From Candidatus Zixiibacteriota bacterium (GTDB lineage: Bacteria > Zixibacteria > MSB-5A5 > JAABVY01), in assembly GCA_011777135.1 (NCBI GenBank), contig JAABVY010000227.1, forward strand, positions 667 through 9,893: DNA of 9,227 nucleotides, read 5' to 3'. The first letter of the stretch is position 1. Every line of letters starts with the position of its first letter. The position numbers were made by a program, and so were the translations under genes. The notes under the pieces were generated by a model. It did no database searches and was not told the DNA's origin. It saw only the letters and a list, made by a program, of their open reading frames with translations. Below are positions 1 to 7,556 of the stretch, piece after piece.

Positions 1-905
1 TCGAGCGCAGGGTGGTGGCACGTTTCCAGACGCGTCTCGGTCCGATTTATACAGGCCCTAATGGACTGCTTCAGCCGGTCGCCGACCTTGTAAAGCTTTT
101 ATTTAAAGAAGATATAATTCCAGAACATGTTGATAAGAAGATATATGTCATCGCCCCCATGGCAGCGTTTATTCCGGCAACTCTCTCAATTGTAGTGATA
201 CCGTTCGGATCATCAATAACTATATTCGGCCGCGAGATCGACCTGGTGCTGTCCGATTTGAATGTAGGTGTACTTTATGTATTTGCAATAACATCGATCG
301 GTGTTTACAGTATTATTCTCTCGGGCTGGTCATCCAATAGCAAATATTCACTTCTCGGCTCGATCAGGTCATCGGCCCAGATGATCTCCTACGAAGTCAG
401 CATGGGTCTGGCGGTTGTGAGCGTGGTGCTGGTTTCCGGCAGTTTGAATTTGAATACGATAGTAGCGCATCAGGAAAATCTCTGGCACATATTCTCGCAA
501 CCGGTGGCTTTCATGATCTTTCTGGTTTGCGGAATAGCGGAGACAAACCGCGCACCATTCGATCTTCCTGAGGCGGAATCCGAACTGGTTGCTGGCTATC
601 ACACAGAATACTCGGCCATGAAATTTGGCATGTTTTTCGTGGGCGAATATGCCAATATGATCACTGTTTCCGCAATGGCTACAACCCTCTTCCTGGGCGG
701 ATGGCAGGGACCGGGAGATTCAGGCATATTATCCATGCTCTGGTTTGCAATTAAGGTTTTCATTTTCCTGTTTTTATATCTCTGGTTGCGCGCTACCCTG
801 CCGCGGTTCCGTTACGATCAACTTATGAACTTTGGATGGAAGGTGCTTCTGCCGCTGGCGATTCTGAACGTGCTGGTTACATCGGCAGTGGTGCTTATTA
901 TATAG
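1..905 (+). CDS. nuoH: NADH-quinone oxidoreductase subunit H (5' partial)
   Basis: NuoH (ND1 family) is the complex I membrane subunit that joins the membrane arm to the peripheral arm and forms much of the quinone chamber. The frame is open from base 3 and reads ERRVVARFQTRLGP, the conserved NuoH segment after TM1, so the gene starts upstream and the GTG at position 12 is not its start; roughly the first 20-40 residues are missing. Next come the GLLQPVADLVKLLFKED stretch, the SAQMISYEVSMGLA loop and the acidic quinone-site loop GIAETNRAPFDLPEAESE with the downstream GYHTEYS, all NuoH hallmarks. About 300 residues are visible against about 325 in E. coli. Several hydrophobic helices follow, ending in LNVLVTSAVVLII. 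TAG stop at 903-905; nuoI starts 10 bases later in the same operon. Confidence 0.97.
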   Translation, partial: ERRVVARFQTRLGPIYTGPNGLLQPVADLVKLLFKEDIIPEHVDKKIYVIAPMAAFIPATLSIVVIPFGSSITIFGREIDLVLSDLNVGVLYVFAITSIGVYSIILSGWSSNSKYSLLGSIRSSAQMISYEVSMGLAVVSVVLVSGSLNLNTIVAHQENLWHIFSQPVAFMIFLVCGIAETNRAPFDLPEAESELVAGYHTEYSAMKFGMFFVGEYANMITVSAMATTLFLGGWQGPGDSGILSMLWFAIKVFIFLFLYLWLRATLPRFRYDQLMNFGWKVLLPLAILNVLVTSAVVLII

Positions 906-914
906 TGGAAATAA

Positions 915-1400
915 ATGTTTAGAGTACTGAAACAGATATTTGTGGCAATTCCGGTTGGATTGTATACAACCATGAAGAATTTTTTTAGAAGGCCGGTTAC
1001 AATCCAGTACCCCAAAATCAAACCGCCCATGTACCCGCGTTACCGGGGATTGCATTTCCTGGAGCGGTATGATCACGACGGCTCCGAACGTTGTGTATGC
1101 TGCGGATTGTGCGCTGCGGCCTGCCCGGCGGACTGCATCTACATGGAAGGAGCTGAAAACGAAAAAGGGGAGAGGTATGCCAAAGTATATGAGATAAACG
1201 AGCTAAGGTGTATCTTCTGCGGCTACTGTGAGGAAGCCTGCCCGGAGGAGGCGATCTTCCTGGGTAAAGAATACGAGTTCTCGACAGATCACAGGGATAA
1301 GTTCATTTATACCAAGGATGACTTACTGGTTCCGTGGCCGCGCAAGAAACCATCACCTGTAAAATTTATTCGAAGGACCAAACGTCCTGATGTGTACTGA
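915..1400 (+). CDS. nuoI: NADH-quinone oxidoreductase subunit I, 2x[4Fe-4S] ferredoxin-like
   Basis: NuoI (TYKY homologue) carries clusters N6a and N6b, which pass electrons from NuoG towards cluster N2 and quinone. The 161 residues have an amphipathic N-terminus that sits against NuoH and two CxxCxxCxxxCP motifs. By residue number the first is C60, C63, C66, C70-P71 and the second is C99, C102, C105, C109-P110. Both sets of ligands are complete, so the protein should hold two [4Fe-4S] clusters. Extra cysteines stand at 62 and 74, where many homologues have Gly and Ala. The ATG at 915 is preceded only by a weak GTGGAA. A basic tail (KKPSPVKFIRRTKRP) ends the protein. It lies between nuoH and nuoJ, as expected. 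Confidence 0.97.
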   Translation: MFRVLKQIFVAIPVGLYTTMKNFFRRPVTIQYPKIKPPMYPRYRGLHFLERYDHDGSERCVCCGLCAAACPADCIYMEGAENEKGERYAKVYEINELRCIFCGYCEEACPEEAIFLGKEYEFSTDHRDKFIYTKDDLLVPWPRKKPSPVKFIRRTKRPDVY

Positions 1401-1424
1401 AATGAATTATAAGAAAGCGGTAGG

Positions 1425-1940
1425 ATGACTTTGGAATATGTAATCTTCTTCGCCAGCGCTCTGGTGGCAATTGTATGTGCATTGCTGGTGATTTCACAGA
1501 AGAACCCTGTGGCCTCGGTGATCTTTTTGATCATGGCCTTTGTTGCCCAGGCTATTCTTTATATTCAGCTTTCGGCGCTTTTTGTGGCTGTCCTGCAGAT
1601 AGTTGTATATGCCGGCGCAATTATGGTCTTATTCCTATTCGTGATCATGCTACTTAATCTGAGGCGTGATGACTTCGGACCGGAAAAACATCCGATCCAG
1701 GGATGGCTGACCAGAATATTCGGAATTGTCCTGGTTGCCGAGTTGATAATCGTCATCGCACGCGGAGTATCTCAGAGCGAGAGTGTTGAGAGAGCCGGCA
1801 CGGAATTTGGCAATGTCGAACAGGTGGCCACCACCCTTTTCACGAAATATGTTTTCCCATTTGAGTTGACATCGATCCTTTTAATTGTCGCCATTATCGG
1901 GGCGGTTGTGCTGGGGAAAAGAAGGCAGGGGGAGAAGTAG
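1425..1940 (+). CDS. nuoJ: NADH-quinone oxidoreductase subunit J
   Basis: NuoJ (ND6 family) is a membrane subunit whose third helix contains a pi-bulge that takes part in coupling quinone chemistry to proton movement. The 171-residue protein has about five hydrophobic helices. It shows the family signature QLSALFVAVLQIVVYAGAIMV followed by LFLFVIMLLNLRRDDF, including the conserved VYAGAIMVLFLFVIMLL core. The length matches the family (about 165-185 residues). ATG at 1425 follows a modest purine-rich site (GCGGTAGG) directly upstream; the gap after nuoI is 24 bases. The gene stops at TAG 1938-1940, one base before nuoK, implying tight translational linkage. Confidence 0.95.
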   Translation: MTLEYVIFFASALVAIVCALLVISQKNPVASVIFLIMAFVAQAILYIQLSALFVAVLQIVVYAGAIMVLFLFVIMLLNLRRDDFGPEKHPIQGWLTRIFGIVLVAELIIVIARGVSQSESVERAGTEFGNVEQVATTLFTKYVFPFELTSILLIVAIIGAVVLGKRRQGEK

Positions 1941-1941
1941 G

Positions 1942-2244
1942 ATGGTGCCTTTAGAATATTATCTGATTTTAAGCGGAATAATTTTCACTATTGGTGTCTC
2001 AGGTGTGGTTATTTCCCGCAATATAATAATTGTATTTATGTCGATTGAATTGATGCTTAACGCCGCCAACCTGGCGCTGATTTCTTTTGCAAGGCAGTTT
2101 GCCGATCCCAGCGGGCATGTTTTCGTCTTTATTGTCATGGCTGTGGCGGCAGCAGAGGCGGCGGTCGGACTTGCTATTATTATCGCACTATTTAGAAATA
2201 AGGATACGATTAACCTCGATGACTTTAATGTCATGAAGTGGTAG
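1942..2244 (+). CDS. nuoK: NADH-quinone oxidoreductase subunit K
   Basis: NuoK (ND4L family) is a small three-helix membrane subunit of the proton path between NuoJ and NuoN. Starting at ATG 1942 the product is exactly 100 residues, the canonical length. That start has a good GGGGGAGAAG site about 4-14 bases upstream and lies one base past the nuoJ stop. The frame stays open upstream to 1885 but that part overlaps nuoJ and is not NuoK-like. The two functionally important acidic residues are present at the standard positions: E36 in SIELMLNAANL and E72 in AVAAAEAAVGLA. The C-terminus NLDDFNVMKW is typical of many NuoK proteins. Confidence 0.97.
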   Translation: MVPLEYYLILSGIIFTIGVSGVVISRNIIIVFMSIELMLNAANLALISFARQFADPSGHVFVFIVMAVAAAEAAVGLAIIIALFRNKDTINLDDFNVMKW

Positions 2245-2253
2245 CTATTGTTT

Positions 2254-4236
2254 ATGCTTGATTATATCTGGCTCATAGTCCTGATGCCCCTTCTGGGATT
2301 TCTGGTGAATGGCCTCTTAGGGAGGCGATTCTCCAGACCTGTGGTTTCGCTTATAGGCTGCGGAACTGTCTTTGTTTCTCTTGTGATGTCAGTTATCGCA
2401 TTTTTCGAGCTCCTGCAGCTCGATCCGCATCACCGCTACCATGAAATATACAGCCTGTTTAAATGGATTCCATCGGGTGCTCTGGATATTGAAATCGGAT
2501 TCCTGTTTGATCCGCTCTCAGCTGTCATGGCTCTGGTAGTCACTGGTGTGGGATTTCTGATTCATGTCTATTCCATCGGTTATATGGCGCATGATAAAGA
2601 CTACGCCAGGTTCTTTACATACATGAATCTGTTTACAGGCTCTATGCTTTTACTGGTGCTGGCCAACAACTTCCTTCTGCTCTTTGTCGGGTGGGAGGGA
2701 GTCGGTCTCTGCTCATACCTGTTGATCGGATTCTGGTACACCCGTCAATCGGCAGCGAATGCGGGCATGAAAGCATTCATAGTGAATCGAATCGGCGACT
2801 TTGGATTCCTCCTGGGAATTATGCTGATCTTCTGGACTTTCGGATCGCTGAATTTCCATGAAGTTTTCGGTTCAGCTTTCGGATTCTTCCAATCGATGCA
2901 TGGCACCGGTGGTGAAGAGGTTGTTTTAAGAGACATTTTGGGTCTTGGCATGGGCACATTCACTTTGATAACGATATTCCTATTCATAGGCGCAACCGGT
3001 AAATCAGCACAGATACCGTTATATGTGTGGCTGCCTGATGCTATGGAAGGCCCCACTCCTGTCAGCGCATTGATCCATGCCGCAACAATGGTGACAGCCG
3101 GTGTGTACATGGTGGCACGCTGCAATGTACTGTATCTTTTGGCGCCGGACACATTGATGCTGGTGGCCATAATTGGAGCAGCTACGGCATTCTTCGCGGC
3201 CACTATGGGTGTGGCGCAAAACGATATTAAACGTGTACTTGCATATTCTACCGTATCACAGTTGGGATACATGTTTCTTGCATGCGGAGTTGCAGCGTTC
3301 GGAGCAGGGATATTTCATCTTATGACGCACGCTTTCTTCAAGGCGCTCCTGTTCCTTGCGGCCGGTTCCGTTATACACGGAATGAGCGAGATTCAAGACA
3401 TGCGCCAGATGGGCGGTTTGAAATCGAAAATGCCAGTGACATTTATTACCATGCTCCTTGCGACTCTGGCAATATCAGGCATACCGCTATTCTCAGGATT
3501 TTTCTCCAAAGATGAGATTTTGTGGAAATCGTTCTCATCTGATTACGGCGGAATTGTCTTCTGGATAATTGGCCTTGTTACGGCCGGCATAACCGCTTTC
3601 TATATGTTCCGTCTGATCTATATGACCTTCTACGGCAAGAACAGGGCGCCTGATGATGTCCAGCATCATATTCATGAATCTCCAAAAGTTATGACGGTTC
3701 CCTTAATGATCCTTGCATTCCTGGCGGTTGTAGGGGGATGGGTCGGCATACCACCAGCATTGGGAGGAGGGGCATGGTTCGAGGAGTTTTTGCATCCGGT
3801 CTTTGCGCAGGGCGAGCAGATCATGGCGCACGGGCACCATCCCGAGGGCTTCACATTGGAATATATACTCATGGCCGCCAGTGTGGTGCTGGTGCTGATC
3901 TCGATATTCGTTGCATACACATTGTATAGAAGAAAACCCGAGATATCTACCAGACTGCGCGAGAAATTCTCGGGGCTGCACAAGGTCGTATATAACAAAT
4001 ATTACGTGGATGAATTTTATCAGGGCGCGGTGGTGAAGCCGCTGGTCGGTTTGTCATTCTTTTTCTGGAAAGTATTTGATATTGTCGTGATAGATGGTCT
4101 GGCAAATGGTCTGGCATATATGATTAAATCATTTTCATCAGGAGGAAGAAAAATCCAGACCGGCTTTCTTAGAAATTATCTTCTGATCTTTGTGCTGGGT
4201 GTAGTGATTTATATGGCTTATGTAGTGTTGAAATAA
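2254..4236 (+). CDS. nuoL: NADH-quinone oxidoreductase subunit L
   Basis: NuoL (ND5) is the distal antiporter-like proton-pumping subunit, with a long lateral helix along the membrane arm. From ATG 2254 it is 660 residues; an in-frame TTG at 2248 would add two. Neither start has a strong Shine-Dalgarno. The N-terminal DPLSAVMALVV region precedes the proton-channel core. Key residues are visible: E148 in FVGWEGVGLCSYLLIGFWY and K250 in GATGKSAQIPLYVWLPDAMEGPTPVSALIHAATM. NDIKRVLAYSTVSQLGYM and FSGFFSKDEIL follow. The C-terminal part (from about residue 575) holds the FYQG...DGLANGLAY stretch and a last hydrophobic helix, as expected for the lateral arm and its anchor. Length and order fit full-length NuoL. 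nuoM begins one base after its stop. Confidence 0.97.
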   Translation: MLDYIWLIVLMPLLGFLVNGLLGRRFSRPVVSLIGCGTVFVSLVMSVIAFFELLQLDPHHRYHEIYSLFKWIPSGALDIEIGFLFDPLSAVMALVVTGVGFLIHVYSIGYMAHDKDYARFFTYMNLFTGSMLLLVLANNFLLLFVGWEGVGLCSYLLIGFWYTRQSAANAGMKAFIVNRIGDFGFLLGIMLIFWTFGSLNFHEVFGSAFGFFQSMHGTGGEEVVLRDILGLGMGTFTLITIFLFIGATGKSAQIPLYVWLPDAMEGPTPVSALIHAATMVTAGVYMVARCNVLYLLAPDTLMLVAIIGAATAFFAATMGVAQNDIKRVLAYSTVSQLGYMFLACGVAAFGAGIFHLMTHAFFKALLFLAAGSVIHGMSEIQDMRQMGGLKSKMPVTFITMLLATLAISGIPLFSGFFSKDEILWKSFSSDYGGIVFWIIGLVTAGITAFYMFRLIYMTFYGKNRAPDDVQHHIHESPKVMTVPLMILAFLAVVGGWVGIPPALGGGAWFEEFLHPVFAQGEQIMAHGHHPEGFTLEYILMAASVVLVLISIFVAYTLYRRKPEISTRLREKFSGLHKVVYNKYYVDEFYQGAVVKPLVGLSFFFWKVFDIVVIDGLANGLAYMIKSFSSGGRKIQTGFLRNYLLIFVLGVVIYMAYVVLK

Positions 4237-4237
4237 T

Positions 4238-5809
4238 ATGGATAGTTCGATTTTGACAATTATCACGTTCCTGCCCATAGTGGGCCTGATTTTGATCTGG
4301 CTGACAGGCAAGGATAATCACCGCACGATCAAGTATATTGCCTGGACGGTGACTTTTATAGATTTCGTGCTCTCACTCTATATCTATCTCAGGTTTGATA
4401 TGGCCGAGAGCGGATTTCAATTTGTATACAATATTCCATGGATCAGCCATTTCGGCATACGCTATGCCGTCGGAATAGACGGTATTTCTCTCTGGCTGGT
4501 TATACTAACTACGTTTCTGGGATGGCTTGCTGTATGGTCATCCTGGACTGCTGTCAAGGACCGCCTCAAAGGATACATGATTTCTTTACTGGTTCTGCAG
4601 ACAGGCATGCTGGGAGTGTTTGTCTCGATGGACCTGTTCCTGTTCTATGTATTCTGGGAAGTGATGCTGATCCCGATGTATTTCCTGATCGGTATCTGGG
4701 GTGGTCCCAGAAAGATATACGCTACCATAAAGTTTGTCCTGTTCACCATGCTGGGTTCGCTGTTGATGTTAGTGGCAATACTGTTTATCTATTTCAAATC
4801 GGGCGGGACAACATTCAGCATCTCGGAACTGACCCAATTCTGCGTCACTCTTCCCGTATCAACACAGATGTGGCTCTTTGCGGCCTTCGGGCTGGCGTTT
4901 GCAATCAAGGTACCCATGTTCCCGTTCCATACATGGCTGCCTGATGCTCATGTGCAGGCTCCGACAGCCGGTTCGGTTATTCTGGCAGGGGTGCTTTTGA
5001 AGATGGGAACTTACGGTTTCCTGCGTTTTTGTATGCCTATGTTCCCGGAGGCATTTGAGCAATTTATTCCGGCCATCGCTGTCCTGGCGGTTATCGGAAT
5101 TATTTATGGCGCGATGGTGGCCATGGTACAGAAAGATGTTAAATCGCTGGTGGCGTTTTCATCGGTCTCGCACATGGGCTTTATTATGCTGGGACTGACC
5201 GCGCTCAATATGCAGGGCATGCAGGGGGCAATCCTGCAGATGCTCAATCATGGTATCTCCACCGGCGCTCTGTTCATGATCGTGGGAATGATCTATGAAC
5301 GCAGGCATACGAGGATGATTGCTGAATTTGGAGGTGTATTCAAATCAATGCCGATCTGGTCCACCTTCTTTATAATCGTAGCGCTGTCATCAATAGGATT
5401 GCCATTCACAAACGGTTTTGTGGGTGAATTCCTGATCCTGACCGGCACATTCGGAGTGGCTCCGGTCTATGCGATCCTGGGCGCCACCGGAGTTATCCTG
5501 GCCGCCTGCTATATGCTCTGGATGATCAAGCGGGTGTTGTTCGGCGAGTTGACCAAAGATGCTAATAAGAATTTAACGGATCTGAAGACGTTTGAAAAGC
5601 TTGTTCTGGTACCGTTTATTATCATGATTTTCTGGATCGGCATTTATCCGTCAACCTTCTTAAATCCGATGAAGAACTCGGTAGAGAAACTGATCGGCGA
5701 TGTTACCAAATATGTGAGGCATACTGAGATAGATAATGAGGCGGAAGCCTATGTACCATACAATCCGCATGAACCCCAAGCAGAGGAGCATGCAGATGTC
5801 CGAGATTAA
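4238..5809 (+). CDS. nuoM: NADH-quinone oxidoreductase subunit M
   Basis: NuoM (ND4) is the middle antiporter-like proton-pumping subunit of complex I. The 523 residues include ND4 signatures: GIDGISLWLVILTTFL, FYVFWEVMLIPMYFLIGIWGG with the key acidic residue E141, AIKVPMFPFHTWLPDAHVQAPT with key lysine K224, and SLVAFSSVSHMGFIMLG. The start ATG 4238 directly follows the nuoL stop. After the last helix (FIIMIFWIGIYP) there is a hydrophilic tail of about 55 residues rich in Glu, Asp and His and ending HADVRD; this tail is more acidic than usual for NuoM. The last 14 bases overlap the next gene, the glutaredoxin-like one, so the two are probably translationally coupled. Confidence 0.97.
   Translation: MDSSILTIITFLPIVGLILIWLTGKDNHRTIKYIAWTVTFIDFVLSLYIYLRFDMAESGFQFVYNIPWISHFGIRYAVGIDGISLWLVILTTFLGWLAVWSSWTAVKDRLKGYMISLLVLQTGMLGVFVSMDLFLFYVFWEVMLIPMYFLIGIWGGPRKIYATIKFVLFTMLGSLLMLVAILFIYFKSGGTTFSISELTQFCVTLPVSTQMWLFAAFGLAFAIKVPMFPFHTWLPDAHVQAPTAGSVILAGVLLKMGTYGFLRFCMPMFPEAFEQFIPAIAVLAVIGIIYGAMVAMVQKDVKSLVAFSSVSHMGFIMLGLTALNMQGMQGAILQMLNHGISTGALFMIVGMIYERRHTRMIAEFGGVFKSMPIWSTFFIIVALSSIGLPFTNGFVGEFLILTGTFGVAPVYAILGATGVILAACYMLWMIKRVLFGELTKDANKNLTDLKTFEKLVLVPFIIMIFWIGIYPSTFLNPMKNSVEKLIGDVTKYVRHTEIDNEAEAYVPYNPHEPQAEEHADVRD
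5782..5788 (+). promoter_or_regulatory. Ribosome binding site that sets the start of the glutaredoxin-like gene
   Basis: AGAGGAG lies inside the 3' end of nuoM, seven bases before ATG 5796. An alternative in-frame ATG at 5790 would be only one base from this site, so 5796 is the better start. That start also makes the protein begin SEIKLFTKVGCPYC, right at the first beta strand of the thioredoxin fold. Confidence 0.75.
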
Positions 5810-6017
5810 ATTATTTACCAAGGTTGGCTGTCCTTATTGCGCAGCCATGAGAGAATCCTTGAACAGCGAAGGCGTTGATTACAAGGAAATTGACGTGCAC
5901 TCGTCATCGGAGGCCATGCAGGAGGCGCTGACATTTTCCGGCGGGAGACGGATGGTGCCGATTGTGGTCCGTGATGGCGATGTGAAGGTTGCGCCTGACG
6001 GCGGCTGAGATTTCTAA
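5796..6017 (+). CDS. Glutaredoxin-like protein, probable C-terminal selenoprotein (U-x-x-stop type)
   Basis: This is a small thioredoxin-fold, glutaredoxin-like protein. Residues 4-9 (IKLFTK) form the first strand, C12-P-Y-C15 is the classical glutaredoxin active site, VDYKEIDV is the second strand, and GGRRMVPIVV with cis-Pro P55 followed by DGDVKV ends the fold. The frame then reads Gly69-Gly70-UGA-Asp-Phe-UAA. If UGA (6006-6008) is a plain stop the product has 70 residues and ends at 6008. If it is selenocysteine the product has 73 and ends at 6017, with Sec third from the end. I prefer the second reading: as I recall, a family of glutaredoxin-like selenoproteins ends in Sec-x-x-stop after a Gly-Gly, and a hairpin follows at SECIS distance. 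The ATG at 5796 overlaps nuoM by 14 bases and nuoN follows at once, so it is co-transcribed with complex I. Its role is unknown; thiol/selenol redox chemistry is inferred. The Grx-like identity is sure, the Sec reading about 0.65. Confidence 0.8.
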
Positions 6018-6021
6018 GGAG
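6016..6021 (+). promoter_or_regulatory. Shine-Dalgarno of nuoN, unusually far from its start
   Basis: AAGGAG overlaps the UAA (6015-6017) that would end the selenoprotein reading. It is 17 bases from the nuoN ATG at 6039, against a usual 5-9. An in-frame TAG at 6030 and the absence of any start codon between it and 6039 leave no closer start for nuoN. The gap is filled by a stem-loop (6025-6041) that also covers the ATG. A ribosome finishing at the UAA would sit on this site. Confidence 0.6.
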
Positions 6022-6024
6022 TAA

Positions 6025-6041
6025 CGTGGTAGTTTACCATG
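6025..6041 (+). promoter_or_regulatory. SECIS-like stem-loop after in-frame UGA; also masks the nuoN start codon
   Basis: The strand reads CGTGGTA-GTT-TACCATG, a seven-pair stem (one G-U pair) with a three-base GUU loop. The loop begins 23 nt after the UGA at 6006-6008. Bacterial SECIS elements are known to sit immediately downstream of the UGA, usually with a loop about 16-37 nt away and a G among the first two loop bases; this one meets both criteria. A possible lower stem pairs 6011-6014 (UUUC) with 6045-6048 (GAAA). The nuoN AUG (6039-6041) is the end of the 3' arm, so folding would hide it. Function is inferred from position and shape only. Confidence 0.55.
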
Positions 6042-7520
6042 CAGGAAACAGTTAAAACGATACTTGAAAATTTCTCGCTGAATATCGATCTGGTGGCGCT
6101 CATGCCGGAGATCATCATCTGCGGCATGGCGCTTATCACCATGATTGTGGAGCCGTTTCTTAAAGGTGATAACAAGAAAGTGGTCATGCATTTAGCCTGG
6201 CTGTCTATTGTTGCCGCTTTGGTATCGATTTATTTCATCCTGACTTCACAGCCGAATCTGACTTCACTGCAGTTTGCCGATGCCTACAGGATCGACAGCT
6301 ATTCCTTATTATTCAAGGCGATATTTCTGATCGGGTCTCTATTGACTGTATTCATCTCAAGCAATTTCCTGAAATTCAAGGATGTGCCTGACGGAGAGTT
6401 CTATTCCCTGATTCTCTTTGCCACATTTGGAATGATGAATATGGCCAGCGCCGGAGACCTGATCGTTCTGTTTATCGGACTTGAGATTATGTCCCTGTCT
6501 TTATACGTCCTGGCGGGAATACTGCGGCGAAGCGTATATGCCAATGAGGCTTCATTAAAGTATTTCCTTATGGGAGCGTTTGCCTCAGGGTTCCTGATCT
6601 TTGGGATCGCCTTCATCTACGGTGCAACCGGTACAACATCAATCATAGATGTAATACAGTCATCCGAAATTCTTTCAAACACTTATCTCATGATCGGCGC
6701 AGCCATGGTCATGATCGGCCTGGGATTTAAGATCGGTGCAGTACCGTTTCATATGTGGATTCCGGACGTCTACACGGGTTCTATAACAAATGTTACGGCA
6801 TTCATGTCCGCCGGGCCCAAGGCGGCCGCCTTTGCAGCATTCTTCCAGGTCTTTATCGTGGCGCTCAGACCCCTGCAGAACGAGCTGGAGGTGGTGTTAT
6901 GGATACTTTCAGCCCTTACAATGACTTTGGGAAATATCCTGGCAATCACTCAAAATGATGTTAAACGCATGCTGGCCTATTCATCGATCTCGCATGCCGG
7001 ATACGTTCTGATTGCGCTGGTGGCATTTACCCCGGCCGCCACTACGGCGGGACTGTATTATCTGCTCTGTTATACGGTTATGAATATTGGTGCATTTACT
7101 ATTCTGATTATGGTCGAGGCGCGCGAGAATTCCGATACCAATTTCTCCTCATTTGCGGGCATGGCCAGAAGATATCCGTTTCTGGGAATCTTGTTGACAA
7201 TCTTCATGATATCGCTTGCCGGATTCCCGCCTACGGCCGGATTTATGGGCAAATTCCTGGTTTTTAAAGCGGCTATCGATACTGGTTCGACATCTTTGAT
7301 AGTTTTGGTTGTGCTGGCTGTAATCAATAGCCTTGTTTCAGTCTATTACTATCTGCGGGTTGTTGTTGTCATGTTTATGGTCGAGCCGGAGCTGGAATAT
7401 CGTCCAATCAATTTCGCAACCGGGATAATTGCCGCTCTGGTAATCAGTATGGGCGGTACTTTGCTGCTCGGGATTTATCCCCAGCTTTTTGCGCTTTTTC
7501 TGAATACCTCACTTATCTAA
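6039..7520 (+). CDS. nuoN: NADH-quinone oxidoreductase subunit N
   Basis: NuoN (ND2) is the third antiporter-like proton-pumping subunit, lying next to NuoK. It has 493 residues and about 14 hydrophobic helices. Key residues are visible: E149 in VLFIGLEIMSLSLYVLAG, K231 in GLGFKIGAVPFHMWIPDVYTG, and the later NDVKRMLAYSSISHAGYVL and AGFPPTAGFMGKF segments. All support a full-length, functional protein. After DVYTG the sequence is SITNVTAFMSAGPK where most homologues have a Pro-Thr-Pro stretch, a local deviation. ATG 6039 is the only possible start after the in-frame TAG at 6030. It has a distant Shine-Dalgarno and lies in a hairpin. It is the last nuo gene; no clear terminator with a U-run follows the TAA at 7518-7520. 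Confidence 0.97.
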   Translation: MQETVKTILENFSLNIDLVALMPEIIICGMALITMIVEPFLKGDNKKVVMHLAWLSIVAALVSIYFILTSQPNLTSLQFADAYRIDSYSLLFKAIFLIGSLLTVFISSNFLKFKDVPDGEFYSLILFATFGMMNMASAGDLIVLFIGLEIMSLSLYVLAGILRRSVYANEASLKYFLMGAFASGFLIFGIAFIYGATGTTSIIDVIQSSEILSNTYLMIGAAMVMIGLGFKIGAVPFHMWIPDVYTGSITNVTAFMSAGPKAAAFAAFFQVFIVALRPLQNELEVVLWILSALTMTLGNILAITQNDVKRMLAYSSISHAGYVLIALVAFTPAATTAGLYYLLCYTVMNIGAFTILIMVEARENSDTNFSSFAGMARRYPFLGILLTIFMISLAGFPPTAGFMGKFLVFKAAIDTGSTSLIVLVVLAVINSLVSVYYYLRVVVVMFMVEPELEYRPINFATGIIAALVISMGGTLLLGIYPQLFALFLNTSLI

Positions 7521-7556
7521 TTTATAATCAAGAGATTTGATAACTTCATCAGAGTT

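Noticed and set aside
12..14. GTG at 12 as the start of nuoH
   Set aside because: The frame is open upstream to the window edge and already reads conserved NuoH residues (ERR) before it.
2745..3272. 175-codon open frame on the minus strand inside nuoL
   Set aside because: It is antisense to a conserved NuoL core, has no recognisable domain and no ribosome binding site; a shadow frame.
5736..5795. N-terminal extension of the glutaredoxin-like gene into nuoM
   Set aside because: The added residues do not fit the thioredoxin fold, and the ribosome site at 5782-5788 suits ATG 5796.
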